Shown here piece by piece: positions 1 to 5,939 of a stretch of 9,715 bases of DNA. Origin of the DNA: Elusimicrobiales bacterium (GTDB lineage: Bacteria > Elusimicrobiota > Elusimicrobia > Elusimicrobiales > Elusimicrobiaceae); assembly GCA_030540535.1 (NCBI GenBank), contig JAUNWB010000027.1:1-9715 (forward strand), written 5' to 3'. Below the pieces are notes generated by a model. The model saw nothing but the letters and a program-made list of their open reading frames with translations. It did no database searches and was not told the DNA's origin. How positions within the stretch are numbered: the first letter of the stretch is position 1; each line of letters begins with the position of its first letter. Both the position numbers and the translations under genes were made by a program.

Positions 1-42
1 GTTAATCTTCTGGAATACGTTTCCCGGTTTTAATTTAAACAT
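1..42 (-). CDS. 5' end of an unidentified gene (leaves the window)
   Basis: An ATG at 42..40 opens a frame that stays open to the window edge, giving 14 residues, MFKLKPGNVFQKIN. The start is supported by a purine-rich ribosome binding site (AAAGGGG, about 6 bases upstream) and by a strong promoter and leader before it. It is not part of the TadE-like run, because it has its own promoter. The fragment is basic and too short to identify. It follows pilin-like genes, so a further Tad or surface gene is possible, but this is only a guess from position. Confidence 0.6.
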   Translation of the reverse strand, partial: MFKLKPGNVFQKIN

Positions 43-72
43 ATAAAACCCCTTTATATAATAATAAAAACC

Positions 73-115
73 ACTCTTGTTGACCCATGCCGCAAGGCAT
101 GCTCAAACAAAGAGT
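73..115 (-). promoter_or_regulatory. Leader hairpin with U-run: attenuator, or terminator of a small RNA
   Basis: Read on the minus strand, ACTCTT...AAGAGT closes a long imperfect stem. The apical part is CATGCC-TTGC-GGCATG (101..86) with a four-base loop. The lower stem has two single-U bulges and a small G-rich internal loop, giving about 17 base pairs in total. Two Gs and then UUUUUAUUAUU (from 70 downward) follow. It sits about 10 bases after the predicted transcription start and about 30 bases before the ATG at 42. An intrinsic terminator here would act on the leader of the downstream gene. I see no matching antiterminator or known riboswitch core. Confidence 0.6.
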
Positions 116-132
116 TATTCGCTTACTACTTT

Positions 133-161
133 AGTATAGGCAGAAAAAACCAGTTTGTCAA
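133..161 (-). promoter_or_regulatory. Strong sigma-70 promoter
   Basis: On the minus strand TTGACA (161..156) is followed by a 17-base spacer and TATACT (138..133). This is a perfect consensus -35, the ideal spacing, and a five-of-six match at -10. Transcription would start near 126 and read toward 1, giving a leader of about 84 nt before the ATG at 42. It lies 45 bases past the stop of the TadE-like gene, so it separates the off-window gene from that run. Confidence 0.85.
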
Positions 162-188
162 GGCGGTTTTATAAATACACGCCGCCTT
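160..188 (-). promoter_or_regulatory. Inverted repeat overlapping the -35 box (possible operator)
   Basis: AAGGCGG (188..182 on the minus strand) and CCGCCTT (166..160) form a perfect 7-bp inverted repeat around a 15-bp AT-rich centre. The half-site centres are 22 bp apart, about two helical turns, and the proximal arm overlaps the first two bases of TTGACA. That geometry would suit a dimeric regulator. It could instead be a weak hairpin ending the TadE-like transcript, but no U-run follows it on the minus strand. Confidence 0.35.
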
Positions 189-205
189 AATTTAACCGGC
201 CGCCG

Positions 206-751
206 CTACTTTCCTTCCGGGCGCATGTACGGCATCGGACGGTCGTTATGCCCCACATATTTGATAATATTAACTTCTCCGCCCGTTTCGCACAAAAACG
301 CATATCCTTTTAAGCACTTCTCGTCCCGTTCGCACACCCGGTCTTTATTATATTTACACAAAAACGGCAGGCGCGGCGGTTTTGTACGCGCGGTAAGCGT
401 TACTTTTACCCACGTACCCGACGTGATAATGTTCATTTTTAAGGTATTTAAACTTAAAAATTTTTTCATGCCGGGATTATCAAACCCCAAATAATTTTCT
501 ACTTTCTTTTGGATATCTTTAATCAAAAACCGTTTATCCCAGGTATTGGCGTAATAGTCCGTCTGGTGGGATTGCAACTGAAAGCGGCGCGCGGCGTAAT
601 AACCGGCGATTTCCAGTTTTTGGTTCAAAATCAAAAGTCCGAAAATTTTTATGACAAACAGAATAAAAATGACAAACAACGGGAACAGCAACACCGTTTC
701 GGTGGTTGCCTGCCCTTTGCGGGAACGGAAAAAAAGCGGTAATTTATTCAT
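206..751 (-). CDS. TadE-like minor pilin / pilus assembly protein
   Basis: The product is 181 residues. Residues 8-19 (FRSRKGQATTET) form a basic leader ending in Gly13, then Gln at +1 and Glu18 at +5, followed by a hydrophobic stretch at about 20-41. This is the class III / type IVb prepilin pattern found in TadE proteins, which are cut by a prepilin peptidase and anchored in the inner membrane. The periplasmic part has a notable cysteine cluster (C132, C140, C146, C154) that could form two disulfides. I chose the ATG at 751 because it overlaps the preceding stop as TAATG, and because the 15 residues before it do not resemble a leader. No strong ribosome binding site is visible, so translation is probably coupled to the upstream gene. 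The TadE-like call is secure by architecture; the exact role is inferred. Confidence 0.8.
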   Translation of the reverse strand: MNKLPLFFRSRKGQATTETVLLFPLFVIFILFVIKIFGLLILNQKLEIAGYYAARRFQLQSHQTDYYANTWDKRFLIKDIQKKVENYLGFDNPGMKKFLSLNTLKMNIITSGTWVKVTLTARTKPPRLPFLCKYNKDRVCERDEKCLKGYAFLCETGGEVNIIKYVGHNDRPMPYMRPEGK

Positions 752-1851
752 TACGGATCCAAGGTAATACCGTATTTGGGCAGCGGGTGGGGCCACACAC
801 AGTTGTTATCCGAACGGGGGCACACCAGCTGAACCCGGTTGCGCACATACGGTTTATATTTTTGTTCCAAATTAATATTAAAATGGTTTCTCGGCAGCTT
901 ATACGGCTGCTTTAAAAGGATGCCGCGCGACAGCGAACGCAGCTTGCCCAAAGAAGACGAATTTAAAAAAGCGAACTGAAACAGCTGCTCCCCGTTCAAC
1001 AATTCGGACGCCGTAAAAGGTACGGGATACGCGCCGCCGTGATGGTCTTCTTTGCGGGTAGAATCAGATACGAAAAATTTTATTTTTTCCAATTCAAACG
1101 GGGTCGTCTTCAAATTGGTATATTGCCGGATGGTAGACGCGCTCTGGCGCGCACATTCGGAGCGTTTGCAGTCGTTTACGTTCAAATAATACGCTTCACG
1201 GAACATAATGGCGTTGCGGCTTAATTCGTCGTAAACGTACGTCTGGGATTTGTAAATAGATCCCACACGCGCATAGGTTTCCAAATAGCGCACAATCGCC
1301 TGCACGCCGACGCCTTCACCCGGAAAATGGTATTCGTCCACCAGTTTTTTGCTGATAACGGCCACTTCGTCGGACGGCGCGGACGGATTTTCTTTCATCC
1401 AGTCTTTGCGGGACTGCTCCATCAAATCCCCGTCGTAATATTGCACGCCCCAATCCGTGGATTCCGGCGCAGGAGGATTTGCCTCCCCGACTTCATTGGC
1501 ACCGGCGAGGGTAGGCACCCCGCCGCCCTTATAAAACAACTCAAAAACGCTGATTTGGCTTCCGTTATGGTTCTTTTGGTTCAAACGCTGCTGTTCCGTT
1601 AACATAACGCGGTACGGCAGCGGCCCGTTGACCATAGCTACGGCGTTCAAATACGTGCTGGCGGCGGACATCTGCGATACGGCCGCATTATCAAGCGCAA
1701 ACTGCTGGCGTACTTTGGTCATGGAAACTTTGGCCGTTTCGAACAGTAAATAAATTACCAATACGAAAATAGGCGCCAAAAGGACCGAAGGCAGCAAAAT
1801 CTGCGCCTTGCGGTCTTGCAGTTTCCAAATACATTGGCGAAGCAGTTTCAT
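751..1851 (-). CDS. TadG-like membrane-anchored pilus-associated protein
   Basis: The product is 366 residues. A short basic N-terminus leads into one membrane segment at about 18-37 (ILLPSVLLAPIFVLVIYLLF). This is followed by ETAKVSMTKVRQQFALDNAA, a pattern typical of TadE/TadG-family N-termini, where a helix continues out of the membrane. The remaining 300 or so residues would be periplasmic. Unlike its two neighbours it lacks the Gly/Glu(+5) cleavage signature: Ala stands at -1 and Pro at +5, so it is probably not processed. It carries two close cysteine pairs, NDCKRSEC and a later CPRSDNNC, that could be disulfides. No von Willebrand A motif (DxSxS) of full TadG proteins is visible. It starts 3 bp after the pilin stop and overlaps the TadE-like start by one base. 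Its function is inferred from the N-terminus and context. Confidence 0.65.
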   Translation of the reverse strand: MKLLRQCIWKLQDRKAQILLPSVLLAPIFVLVIYLLFETAKVSMTKVRQQFALDNAAVSQMSAASTYLNAVAMVNGPLPYRVMLTEQQRLNQKNHNGSQISVFELFYKGGGVPTLAGANEVGEANPPAPESTDWGVQYYDGDLMEQSRKDWMKENPSAPSDEVAVISKKLVDEYHFPGEGVGVQAIVRYLETYARVGSIYKSQTYVYDELSRNAIMFREAYYLNVNDCKRSECARQSASTIRQYTNLKTTPFELEKIKFFVSDSTRKEDHHGGAYPVPFTASELLNGEQLFQFAFLNSSSLGKLRSLSRGILLKQPYKLPRNHFNINLEQKYKPYVRNRVQLVCPRSDNNCVWPHPLPKYGITLDP

Positions 1852-1854
1852 ACG

Positions 1855-2031
1855 CTAACTCGTGAGCATTTGCCCGATAAAAGCAAAAAACCAACGCGCG
1901 ATGTGCGTGTTGAACGCGGTTAAAAAGGCCGACAGAACCACCACCACCGTCGCGAGCATAAGCACGTATTCGATGGTAGCCTGTCCTCTTCGGCGGGATA
2001 AAACTCCCGCCCGCGGCCTTTGTAAACGCAT
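1855..2031 (-). CDS. Small Flp-like type IVb pilin (58 aa)
   Basis: A 58-codon frame fills the gap between the response regulator and the TadG-like gene. Its product has a strongly basic leader (VLSRRR), then GQATIEYVLM and a hydrophobic segment to about residue 40, and a short tail ending FIGQMLTS. Gly16 at -1, Gln at +1 and Glu21 at +5 match prepilin peptidase sites of Flp/TadE-type pilins, and the size fits Flp pilins. The frame starts at ATG 2031, 4 bp after the upstream stop, with GAGGA about 8 bases ahead. It ends in TAG 3 bp before the next ATG. It lacks the paired Glu-Tyr motif context of well-known Flp1 pilins, so it may be a minor pilin rather than the main subunit. It is easily missed because of its length. 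Confidence 0.8.
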   Translation of the reverse strand: MRLQRPRAGVLSRRRGQATIEYVLMLATVVVVLSAFLTAFNTHIARWFFAFIGQMLTS

Positions 2032-2035
2032 CGGA

Positions 2036-2725
2036 TTAATCCTCGTCTTCCTCGGGAACGATGGTCCCTTCGGAGGAAATCAGCCCTTTTTCAATGGCTT
2101 TTACCACCGCTTCGGTGCGGCTGGAAACGCCCAGTTTATGAAAAGCGCTGTTCAAATGGTTTTTAATCGTTTTAACGCTGCAATTAAGTTCTTTGGCAAG
2201 TTCTTTATTGCTGAGCCCTTTGCCCAAATAGTCCATCACCTTAATTTCGGTTTTGGTGAGCGTGGCCTGCGAAGGCATACCGCCGTCGCCCATTTTGCGA
2301 AGTCCGTGCAGCAGTTTGCCCATCAGCTGTTGGGGAATCATCAAGCCTTCGGTGGTAAACGTTTTAATGGAATTGACGAGTTCCACCGCCGGGAGCATTT
2401 TTGACAGATACCCGTTCGCGCCGGCCTGAATGGCGTCCAGCACGTGGGCTTCGTCTTCAAAGCTGGAAAGCATAAGCACGTTTACTTCCGGGCACGTGGA
2501 ACGGATTTGACGGGTGGCGTTAATGCCGTCCATTTTGGGCAGTTTGATGTCCATAAGCACCACGTCGGGTTTGAGTTTTTTGGCTTTCGCCACGGCTTCC
2601 AGGCCGTCGGCGGCTTCGCCTACGACTTCAATCCATTTTTCCCCGGTCAGCACGTCTTTAATCCCTTCCCGGAACAACGTTTGGTCATCCGCAATCAGCA
2701 CCGTCACTTTTTTCTTTTTATTCAT
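2036..2725 (-). CDS. NarL/LuxR-family response regulator
   Basis: The 229-residue product has a receiver domain at about 6-125 and a LuxR-type helix-turn-helix at about 153-215. Receiver residues are intact: the acidic pair D13/D14, phospho-acceptor D59, S87 in the Thr/Ser switch position, and K109. The DNA-binding domain carries the family hallmarks: TxxE at 157-160, GxSNKELA at 170-177, and SVKTIKNHL at 183-191, with KLGVSSRTEAV. Phosphorylation would be expected to promote dimerisation and transcriptional control. The C-terminus ends in an acidic tail. A clear ribosome binding site (GGGAG) lies 7 bases before the ATG. The gene begins 28 bp after the REC-kinase stop, and the pilin gene follows 4 bp after its own stop. 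It is the likely final output of the signalling proteins upstream. Its targets are unknown. Confidence 0.93.
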   Translation of the reverse strand: MNKKKKVTVLIADDQTLFREGIKDVLTGEKWIEVVGEAADGLEAVAKAKKLKPDVVLMDIKLPKMDGINATRQIRSTCPEVNVLMLSSFEDEAHVLDAIQAGANGYLSKMLPAVELVNSIKTFTTEGLMIPQQLMGKLLHGLRKMGDGGMPSQATLTKTEIKVMDYLGKGLSNKELAKELNCSVKTIKNHLNSAFHKLGVSSRTEAVVKAIEKGLISSEGTIVPEEDED

Positions 2726-2753
2726 GTATATACTCCCGTAGCGTTGTTAAATT

Positions 2754-3875
2754 TTAAGAATTTGCAATCGGCAGCGTAAAGTTAAAAGCCGCGCCTTTGC
2801 CAAGTCCATCGCTCTGCGCCCAAATGCGGCCGTCGTGGTTGGCCACAATGTCTTTGGCGATGGACAGCCCAAGCCCCAAACGGCCGACGCGTTCTTTCGC
2901 GCCCACCTGAATGAAGCTGGTAAACAAATTGGGTGCCTGTTCGGGTTCAATACCGTCGCCCGAGTCCACTACCGACACTTTAGCATTTTTTTCATCTATT
3001 TTGCTAACCACAATTTCAATCGTTCCGTTGTCGGGCGTGTGGCGCACGGCGTTTTCAAGCAAATTGGAAATTACCTGGCGGATACGTTTTTCATCGGCAA
3101 ACACGGGCACGGCCCCGCAGCTTTCAAACGTTACGCGAATGTTGCGCTTAGCCGCTTTGGCTTTAAAAATTTCGGCGGTTTTCTTTAAACTTTCCGTCAG
3201 TTCGAAGCGGGCTTTTTCGATGCGCAGCTTGCCTTTTTCGATGGCGGCCCAGTCCACCAGGTCTTTAATCAAATGTTCAATTTGTCCGACGGATTCATCC
3301 ATAAACATCATTTTCTTTTTTTGGTCTTCGTCCGGGGTCATTTTCTTTTTAAGCATGTCAAAGCTCATTTTAAGCGTCATGAGCGAGTTGGACAAGTCAT
3401 GCGACACGATGGAAAAGAATTTGGATTTCATGTTATTTAACCGGTCCAAATCCTCGTTGCGGGTTTTTAACTGGGCAAGCAGCGCTTTGTTGCTTTCTTC
3501 CAGGAAGTATTTGTCAAGCGCACGGTTAATGCTGCGTTTTAAATAGTCGAAATCCACAGGCTTAATCAAAAAGTCGTACACGGATTCCTGGAGCGCCTCC
3601 ATAATGGCGTTAATGGAAGCGTAGGCCGTAATCATGATAATTTGGGAATCCTGGTTAAAAACGCGGATTTTGCGGATTAATTCCAATCCCGTATCGTCGG
3701 GCAGGTTATAATCCATCAAAATAACGTTAAAAAATTCCGTGGCGCAGATTTCCAAACATTCCGCCGCGCTGCCCGCCTGATAGACTTTATAGCCTTCGAT
3801 TTCCAGCAGGTCCACCAGGGTTTCGCGCAGGTTGTTATCGTCGTCCACGACTAAAATTTTAATTTGTTTCTCCAT
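2754..3875 (-). CDS. Soluble REC-HisKA-HATPase histidine kinase (response-regulator-first kinase)
   Basis: The 373-residue protein has no membrane segment. Residues 4-122 are a receiver domain with D11/D12, phospho-acceptor D55, T83 and K105. A helix at about 123-150 leads into a HisKA domain with the H-box FSIVSHDLSNSL and phospho-acceptor His159. The ATP-binding domain has N-box NLLENAVRH (N275), G1 DSGDGIE (304-310) and G2 GRLGLGLS (331-338). The H+4 residue is Asn, consistent with phosphatase activity toward a partner. The usual Pro of the H-box (xxPL) is Ser here. The start at 3875 has CCGGAG upstream and overlaps the end of the membrane kinase gene by 17 bp. In this arrangement the receiver probably takes a signal from the membrane kinase, and the kinase part passes it to the NarL-type regulator. 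No HPt domain is seen. Domain calls are secure; the wiring is inferred. Confidence 0.92.
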   Translation of the reverse strand: MEKQIKILVVDDDNNLRETLVDLLEIEGYKVYQAGSAAECLEICATEFFNVILMDYNLPDDTGLELIRKIRVFNQDSQIIMITAYASINAIMEALQESVYDFLIKPVDFDYLKRSINRALDKYFLEESNKALLAQLKTRNEDLDRLNNMKSKFFSIVSHDLSNSLMTLKMSFDMLKKKMTPDEDQKKKMMFMDESVGQIEHLIKDLVDWAAIEKGKLRIEKARFELTESLKKTAEIFKAKAAKRNIRVTFESCGAVPVFADEKRIRQVISNLLENAVRHTPDNGTIEIVVSKIDEKNAKVSVVDSGDGIEPEQAPNLFTSFIQVGAKERVGRLGLGLSIAKDIVANHDGRIWAQSDGLGKGAAFNFTLPIANS

Positions 3876-5757
3876 AATTGGTGTCTCCGGGTTTTCTGTA
3901 AATTTTCAGATAAATTTGAAAGCAGCTTCCTTTTCCCAGCTCGCTTTTGATAAATAATTTGCCTTTATGCCGGCTGATGGCTTTGCCCACCACGGCCAGC
4001 CCCAAACCGGTTCCGCGGGCTTTGGTGGTAAAAAACGGGGCAAACATTTTATGGCGGACTTCGTCGGGAATACCGGGCCCGGTGTCCGACACGAAAATAC
4101 ACACCACCCGGCGGCCGACGCGCGTGCCCACCGTCAGCGTGCCGGAGCCCTGCATGGCTTCCACGGCGTTGGAAATCACGTTGCGCAAGGCCTGCTTGAT
4201 TTCTTCCGCGTCCACTTTAATACGCACGCTTTCAGGGTCGATTTCATCCCGTACCGTCAAGCCGGGCGCAACGGGCTGGGAAAGTAAAATCTCGCGCAAA
4301 TAGCTGTTTAAATCGATAGTGGTCAGCATCAGTTCGCGCGTGCGGGCGTAACCGAGTACCTCGCTGATAATGCTGTTGGCCTGTTTGATTTCCGCTTCGA
4401 TAATGCCAAACTGTTTAACCGCTTTTGGGCTGGGCGAAGTGACCAGCAGTTTTAACAAACGCGTTGCATTGCTGATTACGGCCAGCGGATTGCGGATTTC
4501 GTGACTGATGATGGAAGCCATCTGCCCGATAGCGGCCAGACGTTCGGTTTTAACCAGTTCGCTGGTTGCCGCTTTCAATTCGCGCGTACGTTCTTCCACG
4601 CGTTTTTCCAGGTCCTGATTGACGCGGGAAAGCTGTTCCTGCGCACTCAAAATTTCCGCGCGGCGCGCCTGCAACCCTTCCGACATCTGCACCACCACTT
4701 GCGCCAATTCGCCGATTTCGTTGTTCGGAATATCCAGGTCGGAAGTTTTAATTACCGCGTCCTCTTCGTCGCGCAAGCGTCCGGCGGCCGTGCGCAGCCG
4801 TTCCAGCGGGCGCGTAATCGGGATAATGACCAAATAGCTGACGCCTACCACAAACAAAAGCATCCCCAGCACGATGACCATCACGTCCCAGGAAGAGTGA
4901 AACGTATTTTTTAAAAACAGCTGGGAAGCCACATTGGCCGGCTGGTCGACGTATATACTCCACCCCGCAAGCGGCAGCGCGGCTTTGGCCACCAAAATTT
5001 TTTTACCGTTGGGCAAATCTACCTCTCCGCTGTTCTCATCCCCCAGCTGTTCCCGGATGGCGAGCAATTTCTGCGTAAGTTCCGCCGGGATTTCCCCCGC
5101 CAGTCCGTCCGGCGCGCCATTGTAAGAAATAATTTCCCCGTCGGCGCCGACCAGCATGGCGTCCATATCCAACGGATACGCCTGGGAAAGGGTACGCCCC
5201 ATTTCGCGCAAATCAAGTTCCGCCACCAACACGCCCTGCACGTCGTCATCGTCCAGATGCTGGCGGAACGGAAAGGCCATCAGCACCAAAAATCCGTTTT
5301 CATCCAGACGGTATACGCGGCCGACGTAATCACGGCCCTGTTTAATGCACGTATCCATAATCACCGGGAAGAGTTTTGAGTAAGAAACCGAAGCGGCCGG
5401 CGTGCCGGAAGAGAAGAGTTTTTTGCCCGAAGCGTTCCATACCGCCAAATAAAAAATGGAGGGATTGCGGCTGCGCAAGTAGTCCAAATCCGCCAGGTTT
5501 AAAAAGTCGTGACCGCCGAAATCCGTATGCAAATCGGTAAATACGGAAAAAAGCTGCGCCGTGCGCGAAAGATGGGACAACGCGGAAGAGGCCAAACGGC
5601 GAGCGGCGGCTTCTTCGCGCTGGAGTACTTCGTTTTGTAAAATAAGGCTGTCCACGCGCATAACGTGGAACCCGATTACAAACGCCAGCACGGCCGAGAT
5701 TAAGCTCAGCACAAACACCGCTTTAAAAAATAATCCGCGAAATCTCTTTATTTTCAT
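3859..5757 (-). CDS. Membrane sensor histidine kinase (Cache-like, HAMP, HisKA, HATPase)
   Basis: The 632-residue protein starts with a membrane segment at about 11-32. A periplasmic region of about 255 residues resembles a double-Cache sensor fold (for example FYLAVWNASGKKLFSSG and LVGADGEIISYNG). A second membrane segment lies at about 291-314. HAMP (about 311-365) and a coiled coil (about 365-405) follow. The HisKA H-box is SHEIRNPLAVI with phospho-acceptor His419. The ATPase domain has NVISNAVEAM (526-535), DTGPGIP (558-564), FAPFFTTK (572-579) and GTGLGLAV (582-589). The H-box and ATPase style resemble NtrB/ZraS-class kinases, although the partner regulator here is of NarL type rather than NtrC type. 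It is the first gene of the run, 182 bp after the previous stop. The ligand cannot be told from the sequence. The ATG at 5757 has only a weak GGG ahead of it, but the N-terminus reads naturally from there. Confidence 0.93.
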   Translation of the reverse strand: MKIKRFRGLFFKAVFVLSLISAVLAFVIGFHVMRVDSLILQNEVLQREEAAARRLASSALSHLSRTAQLFSVFTDLHTDFGGHDFLNLADLDYLRSRNPSIFYLAVWNASGKKLFSSGTPAASVSYSKLFPVIMDTCIKQGRDYVGRVYRLDENGFLVLMAFPFRQHLDDDDVQGVLVAELDLREMGRTLSQAYPLDMDAMLVGADGEIISYNGAPDGLAGEIPAELTQKLLAIREQLGDENSGEVDLPNGKKILVAKAALPLAGWSIYVDQPANVASQLFLKNTFHSSWDVMVIVLGMLLFVVGVSYLVIIPITRPLERLRTAAGRLRDEEDAVIKTSDLDIPNNEIGELAQVVVQMSEGLQARRAEILSAQEQLSRVNQDLEKRVEERTRELKAATSELVKTERLAAIGQMASIISHEIRNPLAVISNATRLLKLLVTSPSPKAVKQFGIIEAEIKQANSIISEVLGYARTRELMLTTIDLNSYLREILLSQPVAPGLTVRDEIDPESVRIKVDAEEIKQALRNVISNAVEAMQGSGTLTVGTRVGRRVVCIFVSDTGPGIPDEVRHKMFAPFFTTKARGTGLGLAVVGKAISRHKGKLFIKSELGKGSCFQIYLKIYRKPGDTNYGETN

Positions 5758-5834
5758 ACCCGTTTGAAACAGCCTTTTTTCTTTTTAGAGGACTCTGCCG
5801 GAACAGCACCCCCTCACCCAAAGGAAAGGCTTTT

Positions 5835-5854
5835 AAACGCGCCGGCGCGTTTTT
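5835..5854. terminator. GC-rich palindrome, possible second terminator
   Basis: AAACGCGCCGGCGCGTTT (5835-5852) is a perfect 18-bp palindrome, with a run of five Ts ending it on the plus strand and TTTAAAAG following on the minus strand. A nearby CCGGCGC at 5859-5865 can pair instead with GCGCCGG at 5839-5845, giving two mutually exclusive folds. It may back up the stronger terminator just upstream in the reading direction, or serve as a palindromic protein site. Confidence 0.4.
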
Positions 5855-5884
5855 CTCACCGGCGCACTTAAAAACCTTTTTTGG

Positions 5885-5915
5885 AAAACGGGGGCCGGAA
5901 AATTTCCAGCCCCCG
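5885..5915 (-). terminator. Intrinsic terminator after the thioredoxin-fold gene
   Basis: On the minus strand CGGGGGCTGGAAAT pairs with ATTTTCCGGCCCCCG as a long stem with one mismatch and a minimal loop (5915..5889). UUUUCC follows from 5888. It begins 25 bases past the stop of the thioredoxin-fold gene, so it ends the four-gene run before the sensor kinase operon. Confidence 0.75.
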
Positions 5916-5939
5916 CATCCATTAAAACCGTTTTGGTTA

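Larger units (their letters stand above)
5758..5939. other. Intergenic region holding two hairpins, no gene
   Basis: These 182 bases separate the thioredoxin-fold gene from the membrane kinase gene. They contain the terminator at 5885-5915 and a GC-rich palindrome at 5835-5854. The kinase operon needs a promoter here if it is transcribed on its own, but I found no convincing -35/-10 pair on the minus strand. The promoter may be non-sigma-70, or there may be readthrough. No open frame of interest is present. Confidence 0.5.

Noticed and set aside
752..796. Upstream start for the TadE-like gene at 796
   Set aside because: It would overlap the TadG-like gene by 46 bp and add residues that do not fit a prepilin leader; the TAATG overlap at 751 is the natural start.
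1691..1894. Alternative minus-strand frame across the pilin/TadG junction
   Set aside because: It is out of frame with both supported genes and shows no motif.
5758..5888. Cyclic-di-GMP or other riboswitch upstream of the kinase gene
   Set aside because: No recognisable conserved core; only simple hairpins are visible.
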